Positions 12,001-21,457 of a stretch of 64,000 nt of DNA are shown here, piece by piece (position 1 is the stretch's first letter; the number at the start of each line of letters is the position of its first letter). The position numbers were made by a program, and so were the translations under genes. The notes under the pieces were generated by a model. That model saw only the letters and a program-made list of their open reading frames with translations. It searched no databases and had not been told where the DNA came from. Origin of the DNA: Gnetum montanum (Eukaryota > Streptophyta > Gnetopsida > Gnetales > Gnetaceae); contig MNCI01033474.1 in NCBI GenBank assembly GCA_015680685.1, positions 62,001 through 126,000 of the forward strand. Direction: 5' to 3'.

Positions 12001-15000
12001 TGTGATGGACTGTGGAGGCAACATTTTAGTATGATTAATATTATATACACAGTACAGTGCAGAAAACCAGATATTAAACAACAAAAAGTTGTAGCTAATC
12101 AGTTAAAGTCACTTACTGACTGAATACTAAAAAAGAGTACTTTAAAAGTATCTTAGATTCATGAGTGGGAGGTGAAAAGCATTCCATTTTCTACCTCAAA
12201 AATTATACATATTTGATGCACAAGTTATAACTTTATGATATACAATTAATATAATATGCGCTAAAATGCTGATTTACAACTAATACTGATTTTTGTTTGT
12301 TCTCTTAAAAATAAAGATTATCTTGGCTGAACTGGCCATAAAAATTCCCACTCAAATACATTCATTTCTTTACTGTCGTACTTCATTAGCAAGTTAACTT
12401 TGTGATGACGCAATGGAAGCAAAAATTTTGTACCATTAATGCTATATACACGGTATAATGCGACCCGGAATTTAACAGCAGTAAATAGCAATAGATGAGC
12501 AACACCTACCCACTGAGGCTGAATACTAAAAATCAACAGTATTTTAAATTCATGAAGAGGTCAAAATCATTCCCACTTGGAAAATTACGGTATAGATGTG
12601 CATACATCTCACTGGTGCTTACAATTACACCTACATTGATTGACAACTAGAATGTTACGATTGATTGGCCTTCGAATACTGATCTTTTAACTAATTTGCT
12701 TGATTGTATACCTGGCGTTTCATAACATCAGTGTGTGTTTTTTTTTCTTCCTTTACAAATCAATATTCTGAATTGCCTTACATTGAACCAATAATTGTCT
12801 TAAACCATTGTTTTTATTTTTCAAAAAATACAAAAACATGCATATATAGGAGATTAAGTGCATTACAAGGCATAACGCAAGTTACAAAGGTATACAACAG
12901 TGTAATCACCATTCTTAAAGCTAGTTTTAGGAGCTGTGATCTAGGTGAAGCTAGCGACAGTCTTGCAGTTGCAAGTGGAAGGCAATAAAGTCATGAGCAC
13001 TAGAGGGGATATTGGCAAGCAATAATTTTCCAAGAGGTTTTGCCAATAAAAAATAGGTAAACATCCAAATGTTCATAAAATGAATGTTCAAGATTCAAAT
13101 AAATGCTGAAGAAGCAATGACGTGCAACTAATATAATAGCTGTGTTTGGTAACATGTCATATACAATTAGAATGATAAATAGCTAAGTGATGAAGAAACT
13201 GGTTTATATGGTATTGTCTGTTTGGTGTATTCTGTTAGGATACTTAAATATATAAAAATAAAATAAAAGCAAAAAGGAAATTGCAAAATTGATTGACTGT
13301 CAAGGATGACATGTTTCATATTGGAGAAGGTAGAGATCATGTACATGTCTAAAATGAACTTGCTAGTCATTAATATCTTCTGAAAACAGAACGTATTCAA
13401 AATCATTGTGACCAACAAGGAACAATTTTTTTGTCTCAGTGGTGTAAAAATATTTGAAGTCATTAGGAATAAAATTGACCTTTAATAGTTGGGTTTGGAG
13501 AACATGTTATAATTCTGTGATCGCAAAGAGTAGCTGGGTTGGTGTTATGACAACTGCTGCTCTACCATTTGAAGGCTGCAGACCTTAGATGTGCAGTAGA
13601 GATCCTAGGCTATTCCCTCACAATAGTACTCTGCAGCCCTTTTTACCCTACTAGGTAAAGCCAGTTCTATCATGGTGTGGTAGTTCAACTCTACTATGGG
13701 GTAGACCCTTTAGGGTTCATGACAAGCTGTGCTGGACAGTTGCATAGCAAGTCTGACATTAACTACTAGTATGACAGAGATCTTGGCTGGATGGTCACCA
13801 TGGTGTCATGTGCTCATGAATATTTGACTCTAGGAGAAGTTCTCATGGTGTGTTAGGATTGGATAGTGACCTGCTTAAAGGTGACTTTGAGCATATGTAT
13901 ATGTATACTGCTCACAGATCATGAGATGTTTTATATCTTGAGTTTCACCTTATTGCTAGATATCACGAGGACTTATATTGGTGTCAAAATATGCTAAGGG
14001 CAGTCTCATTACACATGGTATCAGAGCAAGGTTGTGAATCTCAGTTTTGAGCAATTGGCTTACTGCTCAGTGTGACCACAGCAATACTCGGTAATTTCAC
14101 TAAAAGATTGTGTGTTGTTTTAGCAGTTATTCTATGGCACAAGTCTGCTGGTTATCATAAACCATGGTCACATTAAAACAATTCAGAGGGATACTTACAA
14201 AGGTTTCACAGTTGATGGACAAATGCAATCTGTACAGATGTAATCTGTCTATTAGTGATGGTCAAAATGGATAGTGTTGAAATTGTGGGTTCTTTAGCAG
14301 CGATAACTTACTGTGTTTGTGTTCAAATGGTCAATTGAAACTCAGTATTTGGATATAATGCCTACGTAGATTCTTGAGTTTGGTGATTTCGTGTTCTTCA
14401 TATTATGGGGCCTCTGAGGGGCATGGGCAGCCTCATTGAATTAGTGAGACCTTTCAGTTGTGCTACATCTGCCCTTATTTAGCCAGGACAACAAACTCAG
14501 TTTTGGTTTGAGGAGTGTTTCATGGTTAATTAGGAGCTACTCATGTTAAGGACTCAATTTGGAGATCCTTCTATCAATTTGGAGATTCTTACTGTCATGG
14601 ACTTGGGCAGGCAGACTTTCTTATTGAGTGTAGTGGACCAGTGGAATTTCTTGATTGGAAAGATATATTTTTCCATGGATTTGACAGATACATGGACAGA
14701 ATATTTAATCAAAAGTAGCATGGACTATAGTTAAAATTAATCTTACTATTAAAAGTAGTTGCTCTGTGATGTAATTGGTGTTTGTTTTGCATAAGAAGAA
14801 TTAATTTGAAGATGTGTTTCCTGTCAAGGTGCTTTACAAGTAAAAGAAGAGTTGAGGATGGCTAAGAAATGCTACTCGAGACTTCAAGTTGGTCCCATAA
14901 GTTAAGAGAGTAGAGGCAAATCTCTCAACTCAACTCAATTAATAAAAAACTCATGCACCCTTGTAAATTTGTTAAATCCAAAAGATTAAAGAACGGTGTG

Positions 15001-18000
15001 GAAGCCTTCATGTTGACTGTCAATTGAATATGGTAATTTAGTAGTTCTGGAGAGCTCCTTTCACTTGGATGAATTAAAAGATGGACAGAGGCTTTTCCTT
15101 TGGTGCAATTAGAGGGGAACTGAGGCAACAAATTATGGAACTATTGAATAAAGTTGCAGCATAAAAATAATCAATCTGGTAGAGTTGTGGAGTTGGATCT
15201 CATCAGAGCACTTGTGGATTAACAAGAAATCAAAAGAGCACACCATTGCTGATATTTGTCCCATCAACCAGTTGTACTTTTGGCCTTTAAAAGGTTTTGG
15301 AAAGGATCTATAAGATTGAGGAAACTTGCAACCCATTAAATCCCCAGAGAAAGGGAAACTCATCATAAAACGTTTGTAGACCCATGCTGAGAATCATAGG
15401 GAGCAGGGCTTATTGGAACTACAAAAGTGCATCAAGCAATCTATGGCCATGTATCATGATTATTCCCAACATCTTTGTGTAGTACAAGTTTCTCTAATGA
15501 AGAGTCCCTCTTTGGAGGCAACCATTAATTCATCTCGTACTTGGCTTGATATGGGAGTATTCATTGAAGATTTCAGCTCCAAATATTAACTTCTTTATGC
15601 AGGGAATTCTTTGAAGACTTAATTAATCAATTTTATCGAATTGCATCACAGTGAATTAATAGATGATAAAGGAACAGTTACGCGTTGGCTACTCTTGCAT
15701 TGTTTCTCACATCAGGAGTTGTTGACATCAAGATATAGTGTTATGAAATCAGTTCATTAGTAGTTAGGGGATATTTTTTTTCAAGGTGGCTTTGGATTAG
15801 CTCAGTATGGAAGATGTTTATGAAAGAAGGTTCAGACTGCTTGTGGGAGGTGAAGCCTTAAACTTCTACAAGTTTGATTTTTTTTTTTGGCTTGCTCCAT
15901 TCCATGATATAAAAAGTTAAGTTATTATCTTCTACTAGAGGAAGTGAATCGTTCATGAACACTAGTTTAGGGGATTTTATCCGTATTCCATCATTGTTAC
16001 ACTTTAGATAGTCATCACTAGAGCTCCTTCTTAGTGAGTGGCCTTGGAAATGAGAATGGAACCATGTCCTTCTAAGATGTAAATTGGGATACAGTCCAGC
16101 ATCATTGCAGCCATGTTGTTAAAGTTGCGTGGGGCAATCAAATGTATGTTTAATAGGAAGAGATCAATGCCTAGTCAACAGTACACACAAAAATTTATTT
16201 CGACCAGCTATAAGATTGTGTTGTGTACCTGTGAGATATCTTATTTGTTTATTTGTTACTAGAACAGCCATTGCTGAACTCTGTATAGAATTTGTTTTGT
16301 TTGTAAAAATGTAGGTGCTTCTTACCTGGACCTTTTAGTCCATAAATCAACATTGCATTGAACTAGGGGAAGGGTTCTTGGTTGTGACCTGGTTTTTCCC
16401 TTATGGGACTAGGTTCCTTCTTGAGGAGAGTGGATATGGAGGGTTGCTCTGGAAATTAGTGCTTGAAAAATTAGTGTTTAAAAGCAGACACTCATTGAGG
16501 GGCAAATTTTCCGTGATTCAGCTTCTTTAAAAGAGATTTCGGTTCATGTTATTCTCCCATGAGTACTTTTGTGGTCAGCTTTTTAATGATTGCTTGGGTG
16601 TAAATTCTCAGTTATGCTAATTTTCCCTGATCTTTCTTGAGGCTGTAAGGCTATGCTTGTAATTGCAGATGCTCTTCTTTAGTTTCTTGAACTAATGGAG
16701 AATATCAGTTGGTTGCTCAATAATTAACTGGTCCTTCCTGGGAATTTCTTGGACTCAAGTTGCTCAGTATCTTCTTGGTGTTGAAGGGACAGCAATATAG
16801 GAAGTGTCTCCACTGTGCCTTAACCACCATGCATATCCATGTATGGTAGTATGCATAATGTATGTATCATTATTCATCATGAAGGCTTTGCTTGCTGAAA
16901 AATTCTAAAGTATATCTTCTTACCAGTAGTTTATAAGTGAAAAAGAAATTTGAACCCTTAAACCTCTTGCTTGAGGTTTGAAATGCATACCACTATGCTG
17001 TTTTGCTAGATTAGAATGAAATCACTTGTTATTTTATTTAAACAAGTGCTCTTGGGTCCCACCCCTGCATGTCAGCAAGGCTGCTGACATGCAGGGGTGG
17101 GACCCAGGGACACATACACATGACTGATGGGATTCAATCATAGGAAGGGATGGTTTCTTTATTTGGATGCCAGACTTATAGGTCTGCGTTGATTAGAGTG
17201 ACAGTATATGTTAAGATATTGAGAACTAGATCTCTAGAACCTCACAAGGTAGCAACTATCACGATCTTACAGAGTTACGTGTCCCAACTCAATCTGGTGA
17301 TATAAGTTAAGAGGTTAAGGAAGCAATCTGTTGAAGTTGCAGATTTGACCTTCAGAAGGGTATGTTATATCTTTCTAAATTTGCTTAAATAAGGAGACTC
17401 AATCATTTCTTTAAGGATGGCTGGTTGAAAAAGAATTAGAATTATGGGATTATCATCTTAAAAAAATGAATCTTCATGGTATTAGCATAATCTTGTGAAA
17501 TATAAGAATGATCAGATAAAATGTGCATGTGGGGAAGTATTTCTTAGGTGCGTTTCCAAAGGTTGTCATGGTGAATTCACACGAAACTATTCTTCATTTG
17601 ATGTGAAAGGGACAGTCTAAGCTATTATAACTTACCCAATAAATTACCATGAGTTGTCAAAATGGAGTTAGATTCAGAAAGCCTTACATTGGCTTTAACT
17701 CTAACAGCAGAGTTGATTTTCTAATCAAGGCATGATTGGAGACGTTCAATCGTAAGTCCAATTGGAAAGTTTGATTGATTTGTGTTTTGGATTGGGGACT
17801 GATAGATTTTTATTGTTGGTGACAGTAAGATATCTTTTGTTACAAAATTACTTCTTCAAATTCATCAAGAGCAGAATGTTTAGTAAAGCCTTGGGGGCAC
17901 ATGAATCATTTCTCATGCATCTTATAGATAGGTGGGTTAAAGTGAAAAGCATCCATATGCAAATAAATAATAAGAAGTTTCACTTGTGCCTTATCAAGCT

Positions 18001-21000
18001 TCTTGTGGTGTCGATTAACTCTGAGGCGCTTATATAAGACCACAAGTTGCAATATGAATCAATCGAATCAATGTTGATCAATAAAATGAGGAGAGTGGGG
18101 ATTACTGGTGCACAAGTTGTGTAATGGGGATATGGTACATTTGCTTACACAATATTTTGTTCTTTGGTCTTAAAAGTTTTAAAAATCACTTGCCTCATAC
18201 AAAATATTCCATGGCATGATCAAACTCTCTTGTTGCTTTGGATGGTTTAGTTTACTCAAGGATCACTAAATGCTAATGGACTTTATGGCCTCAAGCCTTA
18301 GCCTTTGGACCGTCTTGGTTGCATGTCTGATTCCCTTTGGATTCTTAAAAGTCCATACTGCTAGGTTGAGTTGGCTTCTTGAGACATTTTGAGGACTTTA
18401 CTTTTTTCATTTGGGGAAAAATGTAAGAGGGGTGGTTGTATTAGTGGTCTGATAGTTACTTCCTTATGTTTCAAGGGTTGTGGAACCTAAAGAGCGTTAG
18501 GCATCTTAGGCTATTTCCTAACCACACCAGCATGGTGATACTGTGCAAACCCTTTCATTCCACTTGGTAAAGCCAACTTTGGGGTGTCACATTACTTCAA
18601 CTCTACTATGGATATATTGTTGCGCTTCATGGTGAGCTATATCACATGGTTGTTTGGCAAGTCGAATACTAAGTACTAGTACATCAGGGATCAGTTAGAT
18701 AGTCATCGTGGTGTCATGCACTCGTGATAGCTTGACTCTAGGTGGGATTGTATACTGACTTGCTATTGCATGACTTTGACTCTGTATATTGCTCGCATGT
18801 TATATGAGGCATATTCCATCTTGAGGTTGCTCTCATTGCCAGATAATATGAGGACTTTGGGTGGTGCCGAACGATTCCAAGGGCAGTATCATTTTAGATG
18901 AGTAGCAAGATGAGTGCTTTGGAGAAACACCTGAGATTGCTTGGATGTTTTTGAAGTGCTAACTCTGTCCATGCTAGGTCAAGTTAAATAACTTGATACC
19001 GTGCTACCCGAAGCATGGGGTAAGGGAGGAAGGGAAAGCAGGCACTGGGAAGTCAGGGAGGAATAAACCATGGTGAGAAAGGGAGGCAGCGAGGGAGAGA
19101 GTGGTTAGAAATTCAATATACATAGCAGACTACTTGCTTTCGTAGTTAAGCAACAGGGAAGACTTTTTTTTTTTCATTTTTATTGTTGTTTTTAATTTGG
19201 GAAAGTCTTTTTAAATATGGTCTGCGTTTAAAAGTATGTTAGAAGGTTGCCATTAATAGGAGATAGGTATCACGACTTTCTAGTAGGTTGCAGATTTCCT
19301 CAACTCCAAGGAGGAACGGGTGGTGGTGGATGGGATCCACCAGGAATTAAGGCCTAGATGTGCTTGTTGAACCTTGTTGTTTCTGTGATGGGCCTCCATC
19401 TTTTGTAGGTTTGTTAAAAGTGTCTTTGTGGTTTGTAGGTTTTGTGGGGACCACAGTGATGAGATGGATCCCAGTTGCTGTTCAAGGTGTCTCTGTATGT
19501 TTCTTTCCTTTCTGCTGATTGAGGTGTCTCCTCAGGAAGAAAGGTATCATCAATAGCGTGCTACGGTTATCCATTGATATCTGAGCCATCATTTACATAC
19601 TTTAATGATTTCCTGAAGACCCAAATCGGCAATAGAACCGTGTGTTTTTGTGTGCATTTGGATTTTGTCTTTACTGTATTTGTGACAATATGCTTGTAAC
19701 TACTGGTATACGAGTCAATTTCTTGTTTGTAACTAATATTTTGTTGCAATTTTGAATCAACATGCTTCATTAATTTTTTCTCCCCACTCCATAGGTGAAT
19801 ATAATGTCATATCACTCCACCTTTTCTGGGTAAACATTGTTCATTAATTGATATAGGTCTGTTAATTCTTGTTGCTGGAAGCTCAAGATTTCTATATAAT
19901 ACACTGATGCATCATGATCAGTGTCTACATCGTTTACTCCCCACAATAGAAACTTCAATACCCAGAATTACAGTACATTGAATCTAGAAAGAGACCTGAA
20001 CATTGATTGTTTTATATTCTTAGTATTACTTCCATGATATAATTTTATTCTATATACTTTAATCTATTTGAAAAATTTTGTAACATATATATATCAATAG
20101 CGTGATTCATAATGCAATATTGTTGTACTTTTTGGTTGCAGTGCAACAACACATTCTGATTTAGTTGTCAGAGCAAGAAATGTTGGAGCGAAAGTAAAAG
20201 TAATTCACAATGCATCAGTGATGAATGCTGTTGGAGTTTGTGGCTTGCAGCTCTATAGGTTTGGAGAGACAATTTCAATACCTTTCTTCACAGAAACATG
20301 GAAACCTGATAGTTTTTATGACAAGATTAAGGCAAACAGACAACTTGGGCTGCACACATTATGCTTGTTGGGTTGGTCAGAAATTTGTGTATTCAGCATT
20401 CAGATTCCATTATTTATCTTCCCGTGCATCTCAATTTACTGATTGAAAGGTGTGCACATGCAGATATTCGTGTGAAGGAGCCTACGTTAGAGTCTTTATG
20501 CAGGTAGGAAGGAATTCGATATATCACGTTGTCTGTTATACTACTATGTTTTTGGATTTGCATCAAATTCACGAGTTTTGTAGTTTTATATTCAGTTACT
20601 GCAGGAATATATGTTACTATGCAATACTTAACAGAATTGTCTCTTTCATATGCTGAATTATTGAATTTCCAGGGGGCGCAAAGAATACGAGCCTCCTAAG
20701 TTCATGACGATAAACACAGCTATTGAACAGTTACTAATGATAGAGCATTCACGGGCTGAAGCTGGTAATGTTTGCATCATATATTAAATAGGTGTTCTTT
20801 CATTCAACTCATGCAATATTTGAGTTGTTACTAGTGTTTTTAAAAGCTTATGTTAAAGCTGAAAGAAATTTTCAAAGATACATGTAAGGGATTTATGTGG
20901 AATTTGGGCTGTTTGATATTTGTTCCTCCCAACCTCTATGGTTGTCTAGGTTGTCCTCTGCTAATGCTCTGGTATTTCTTTATTTTCTTAAGCATGAGCT

Positions 21001-21457
21001 ACTACTTGTCCATATTTCTACTTGACATTCTACTGTATTTAAGAAGCCTTCATTTTAAGGTAGGTCACGAATTGTTCTTTTGGTTATGGCGTAGTGAAGA
21101 GATGTATTGCTTCTTTGCTTTTAGTTTATAATTCCTGTAACTATTATATTTATGCAAGTCCAAGGCACTCTTATATATGCAGTTTTTCCATGGCCTGTTA
21201 CAGCCATGACTGCTTTTAACATATTCTTTGCTTAATTTCTCTTTTGGATTGCAGCATATTCTGAGGATACTACTTGTGTTGGTTGTGCAAGACTTGGTTG
21301 TGAGACACAGAAGATTGTTGCTGCTACAATGAAGGAATTACTAACCTGTAATTTTGGGCCTCCATTGCATTGTCTTATTATAGTTGGCGAGACCCACCCG
21401 ATGGAAGTAGAAATGCTGGGTTTTTATGCCCTTTTAAAAGGTGGAAATCATTGCTGA
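3083..21457 (+). CDS. DPH5: Diphthine methyl ester synthase (DPH5), six exons, complete
   Basis: Exons 3083-3235, 4268-4392, 20142-20371, 20464-20503, 20673-20764 and 21255-21457 join to 843 nt, giving 280 aa plus TGA. All five introns are GT-AG and every junction keeps frame. The product is the SAM-dependent methyltransferase that repeatedly methylates the modified histidine of eEF2 in diphthamide synthesis; it is a cytosolic housekeeping enzyme of the tetrapyrrole-methylase fold. Seen: the N-terminal [14 protein letters not shown] glycine-rich motif (exon 1), [11 protein letters not shown] running across the exon 2/3 junction into [19 protein letters not shown] and [10 protein letters not shown] (exon 3), [11 protein letters not shown] (exon 5) and CVGCARLG (exon 6). 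These match the known family in order and spacing, and 280 aa is the usual family length. The start is the first ATG and gives the standard family N-terminus. Exon 4 is only 40 nt. No stop or frameshift is seen, so the gene looks functional. Confidence 0.96.
3236..4267 (+). other. DPH5 intron 1
   Basis: A 1032-nt phase-0 intron with donor GTGCAC after CTG and acceptor TTGCAG. An alternative upstream GT at 3204 would remove the [10 protein letters not shown] segment, but the longer exon keeps the spacing expected of the family. AT-rich; I see no repeat or RNA gene inside. Confidence 0.85.
6268..6345 (+). repeat. ~39-bp tandem duplication
   Basis: AAAATTCATTTGCTACTATA and AAAATTCATTTGCTACCATA begin two consecutive, nearly identical units just before the LINE 3' end. 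Confidence 0.7.
6740..7700 (-). pseudogene. LINE C-terminal extension with Glu/Gln-rich coiled coil
   Basis: Read downstream of zf-RVT on the minus strand. A segment near 7690-7450 contains [14 protein letters not shown]. After a frame change, 7440-7004 is strongly coiled-coil-like: repeated phrases [11 protein letters not shown] and [11 protein letters not shown], plus [13 protein letters not shown] and [10 protein letters not shown]. One TAG interrupts it near 7335 and another ends it at ~7004; the frame resumes as a His/Arg-rich stretch to ~6752. I do not recognise this tail as a named domain; a coiled coil after zf-RVT is not something I know as standard. Confidence 0.55.
8230..8555 (-). 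pseudogene. LINE zf-RVT (reverse-transcriptase zinc-binding) region
   Basis: A 104-codon frame reads [17 protein letters not shown], then [18 protein letters not shown]: the C-x2-C...H...C pattern of the zf-RVT domain found after the RT of plant LINEs. The following [12 protein letters not shown] is also typical. It is separated from the RT by ~530 bp of damaged frame. Confidence 0.85.
9083..9650 (-). pseudogene. LINE reverse transcriptase fragment
   Basis: Two overlapping minus-strand frames (9351-9650 and 9083-9406) form one broken RT. The first carries [19 protein letters not shown] and [20 protein letters not shown]. The second carries [13 protein letters not shown], a variant of the catalytic YADD box, and [14 protein letters not shown]. 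Motif order RQGDPLSP - YADD - xNxxKS is typical of plant L1-type RT. A frameshift near 9375 splits it. The domain starts at its palm region; everything upstream is lost. Confidence 0.88.
9661..10215. other. AT-rich intron DNA, nothing recognised
   Basis: Intron 2 sequence between the LINE and the tandem repeat; no coding or repeat signal that I can support. Confidence 0.5.
10215..10625. repeat. Degenerate tandem repeat, ~86-bp period
   Basis: The anchor CATAGATAGATT or its variant recurs at about 10261, 10411, 10497 and 10582, each followed by AAATCAGCATCAAA-like and ACTCAAATCCATCA-like phrases. Spacing is 150, 86 and 85 bp. The longer first unit contains an internal direct duplication of ~33 bp beginning AGCACTTAAATCCATCA (10318-10385). 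Confidence 0.75.
11005..11215 (-). repeat. tRNA-like SINE family 2, copy 2 (in DPH5 intron 2)
   Basis: On the minus strand: GCACAATGGTTAGGACCCTC (A-box region), GAGAGGTTGTGAATTAAAT (B-box region), TAGCCTTATGGTGGAACAC and GGATCACATCTACCC. It ends in an A-rich tail (CTTAAAAAGAAAAAAG), as expected of a SINE inserted antisense to DPH5. Confidence 0.6.
11216..11950. other. AT-rich intron DNA, nothing recognised
   Basis: No coding motif, RNA gene or repeat could be supported. Confidence 0.5.
11950..12695. repeat. Old ~400-bp tandem duplication
   Basis: Two halves, about 11952-12300 and 12356-12695, match in order: TTAGCAAGT/TAGCAAGT, TTTGTGATGA/TTGTGATGGA, ATTATATACACAGTA against GCTATATACACGGTA, CTGAATACTAAAAA in both, then TTCATGAG and GAAAAGCATTCC against CAAAATCATTCC. 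Clearly diverged, so the duplication is old. Confidence 0.65.
13543..14013 (+). repeat. Element C 5' LTR
   Basis: Ends ...CATTACA just before the primer site. Shares with the right LTR, in order: ATCCTAGGCTATTCCC, GGTAAAGCCA, CAACTCTACTATGG, GGTGTCATG, TTGACTCTAGG and AAGGGCAGTCTCATT. Confidence 0.75.
14016..14031 (+). other. Element C primer binding site (tRNA-iMet type)
   Basis: TGGTATCAGAGCAAGG is complementary to the 3' end of plant initiator tRNA-Met and lies 2 nt after the LTR end. Confidence 0.85.
17053..17106. repeat. Perfect 25-bp inverted repeat (hairpin, 4-nt loop)
   Basis: TGGGTCCCACCCCTGCATG... is followed after AGGC by its exact reverse complement, ending TGGGACCCA. The stem is 25 of 25 paired and G+C-rich in AT-rich surroundings. 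It lies inside element C, within DPH5 intron 2. Confidence 0.95.
18437..18896 (+). repeat. Element C 3' LTR
   Basis: Matches the left LTR (ATCTTAGGCTATTTCC, TTGGTAAAGCCAAC, CTCTACTATGG, GTGGTGTCATGCACTCGTGA, AAGGGCAGTATCATT), with many substitutions and small indels. Divergence is high by eye, so the insertion is old. Confidence 0.72.
19016..19110 (+). repeat. Purine-rich tract
   Basis: About 90 nt dominated by G and A (AGGGAGGAAGGGAAAG, GAAAGGGAGGCAGCGAGG). Low-complexity sequence; no gene. Confidence 0.6.
20372..21254 (+). other. DPH5 introns 3-5 with exons 4 and 5
   Basis: Three short introns, 20372-20463 (92 nt), 20504-20672 (169 nt) and 20765-21254 (490 nt), all GT-AG, flank the 40-nt exon 4 and 92-nt exon 5. 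Open frames that run on from exon 3 or exon 5 into these introns are read-through, not genes. Confidence 0.9.

Larger units (their letters stand above)
13543..18896 (+). mobile_element. LTR retrotransposon without recognisable genes (element C)
   Basis: Related ~460-bp ends at 13543-14013 and ~18437-18896 lie in direct orientation. The left one is followed at once by TGGTATCAGAGCAAGG (14016-14031), the classic initiator-tRNA-Met primer binding site. A purine-rich run (GTAAGAGGGGTGG, ~18424-18436) precedes the right one. The 4.4-kb interior gives only short broken frames, and I find no gag, protease, RT or integrase motif. It is either a non-autonomous (LARD-like) element or coding DNA decayed beyond recognition. 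Boundaries are uncertain by ~15 bp and no target duplication was found. Confidence 0.78.
4393..20141 (+). other. DPH5 intron 2, giant 15.7-kb intron
   Basis: A 15,749-nt intron with donor GTACGT and acceptor GGTTGCAG, splitting a glycine codon (GG/T) in the GDPFGATTH motif. It holds a LINE, SINE, LTR element and tandem repeats, listed separately. Bases 4393-6260 and 18,900-20,141 are AT-rich DNA in which I recognise nothing except a purine-rich tract near 19.02-19.11 kb. Confidence 0.92.

Noticed and set aside
17053-17106. MicroRNA precursor
   Set aside because: Stem is perfect but only 25 bp with a 4-nt loop, shorter than a usual plant precursor; kept only as a hairpin finding.
20225-20446. 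Second frame over DPH5 exon 3
   Set aside because: Shadow frame; the exon 3 frame gives the conserved DPH5 sequence and correct junctions.
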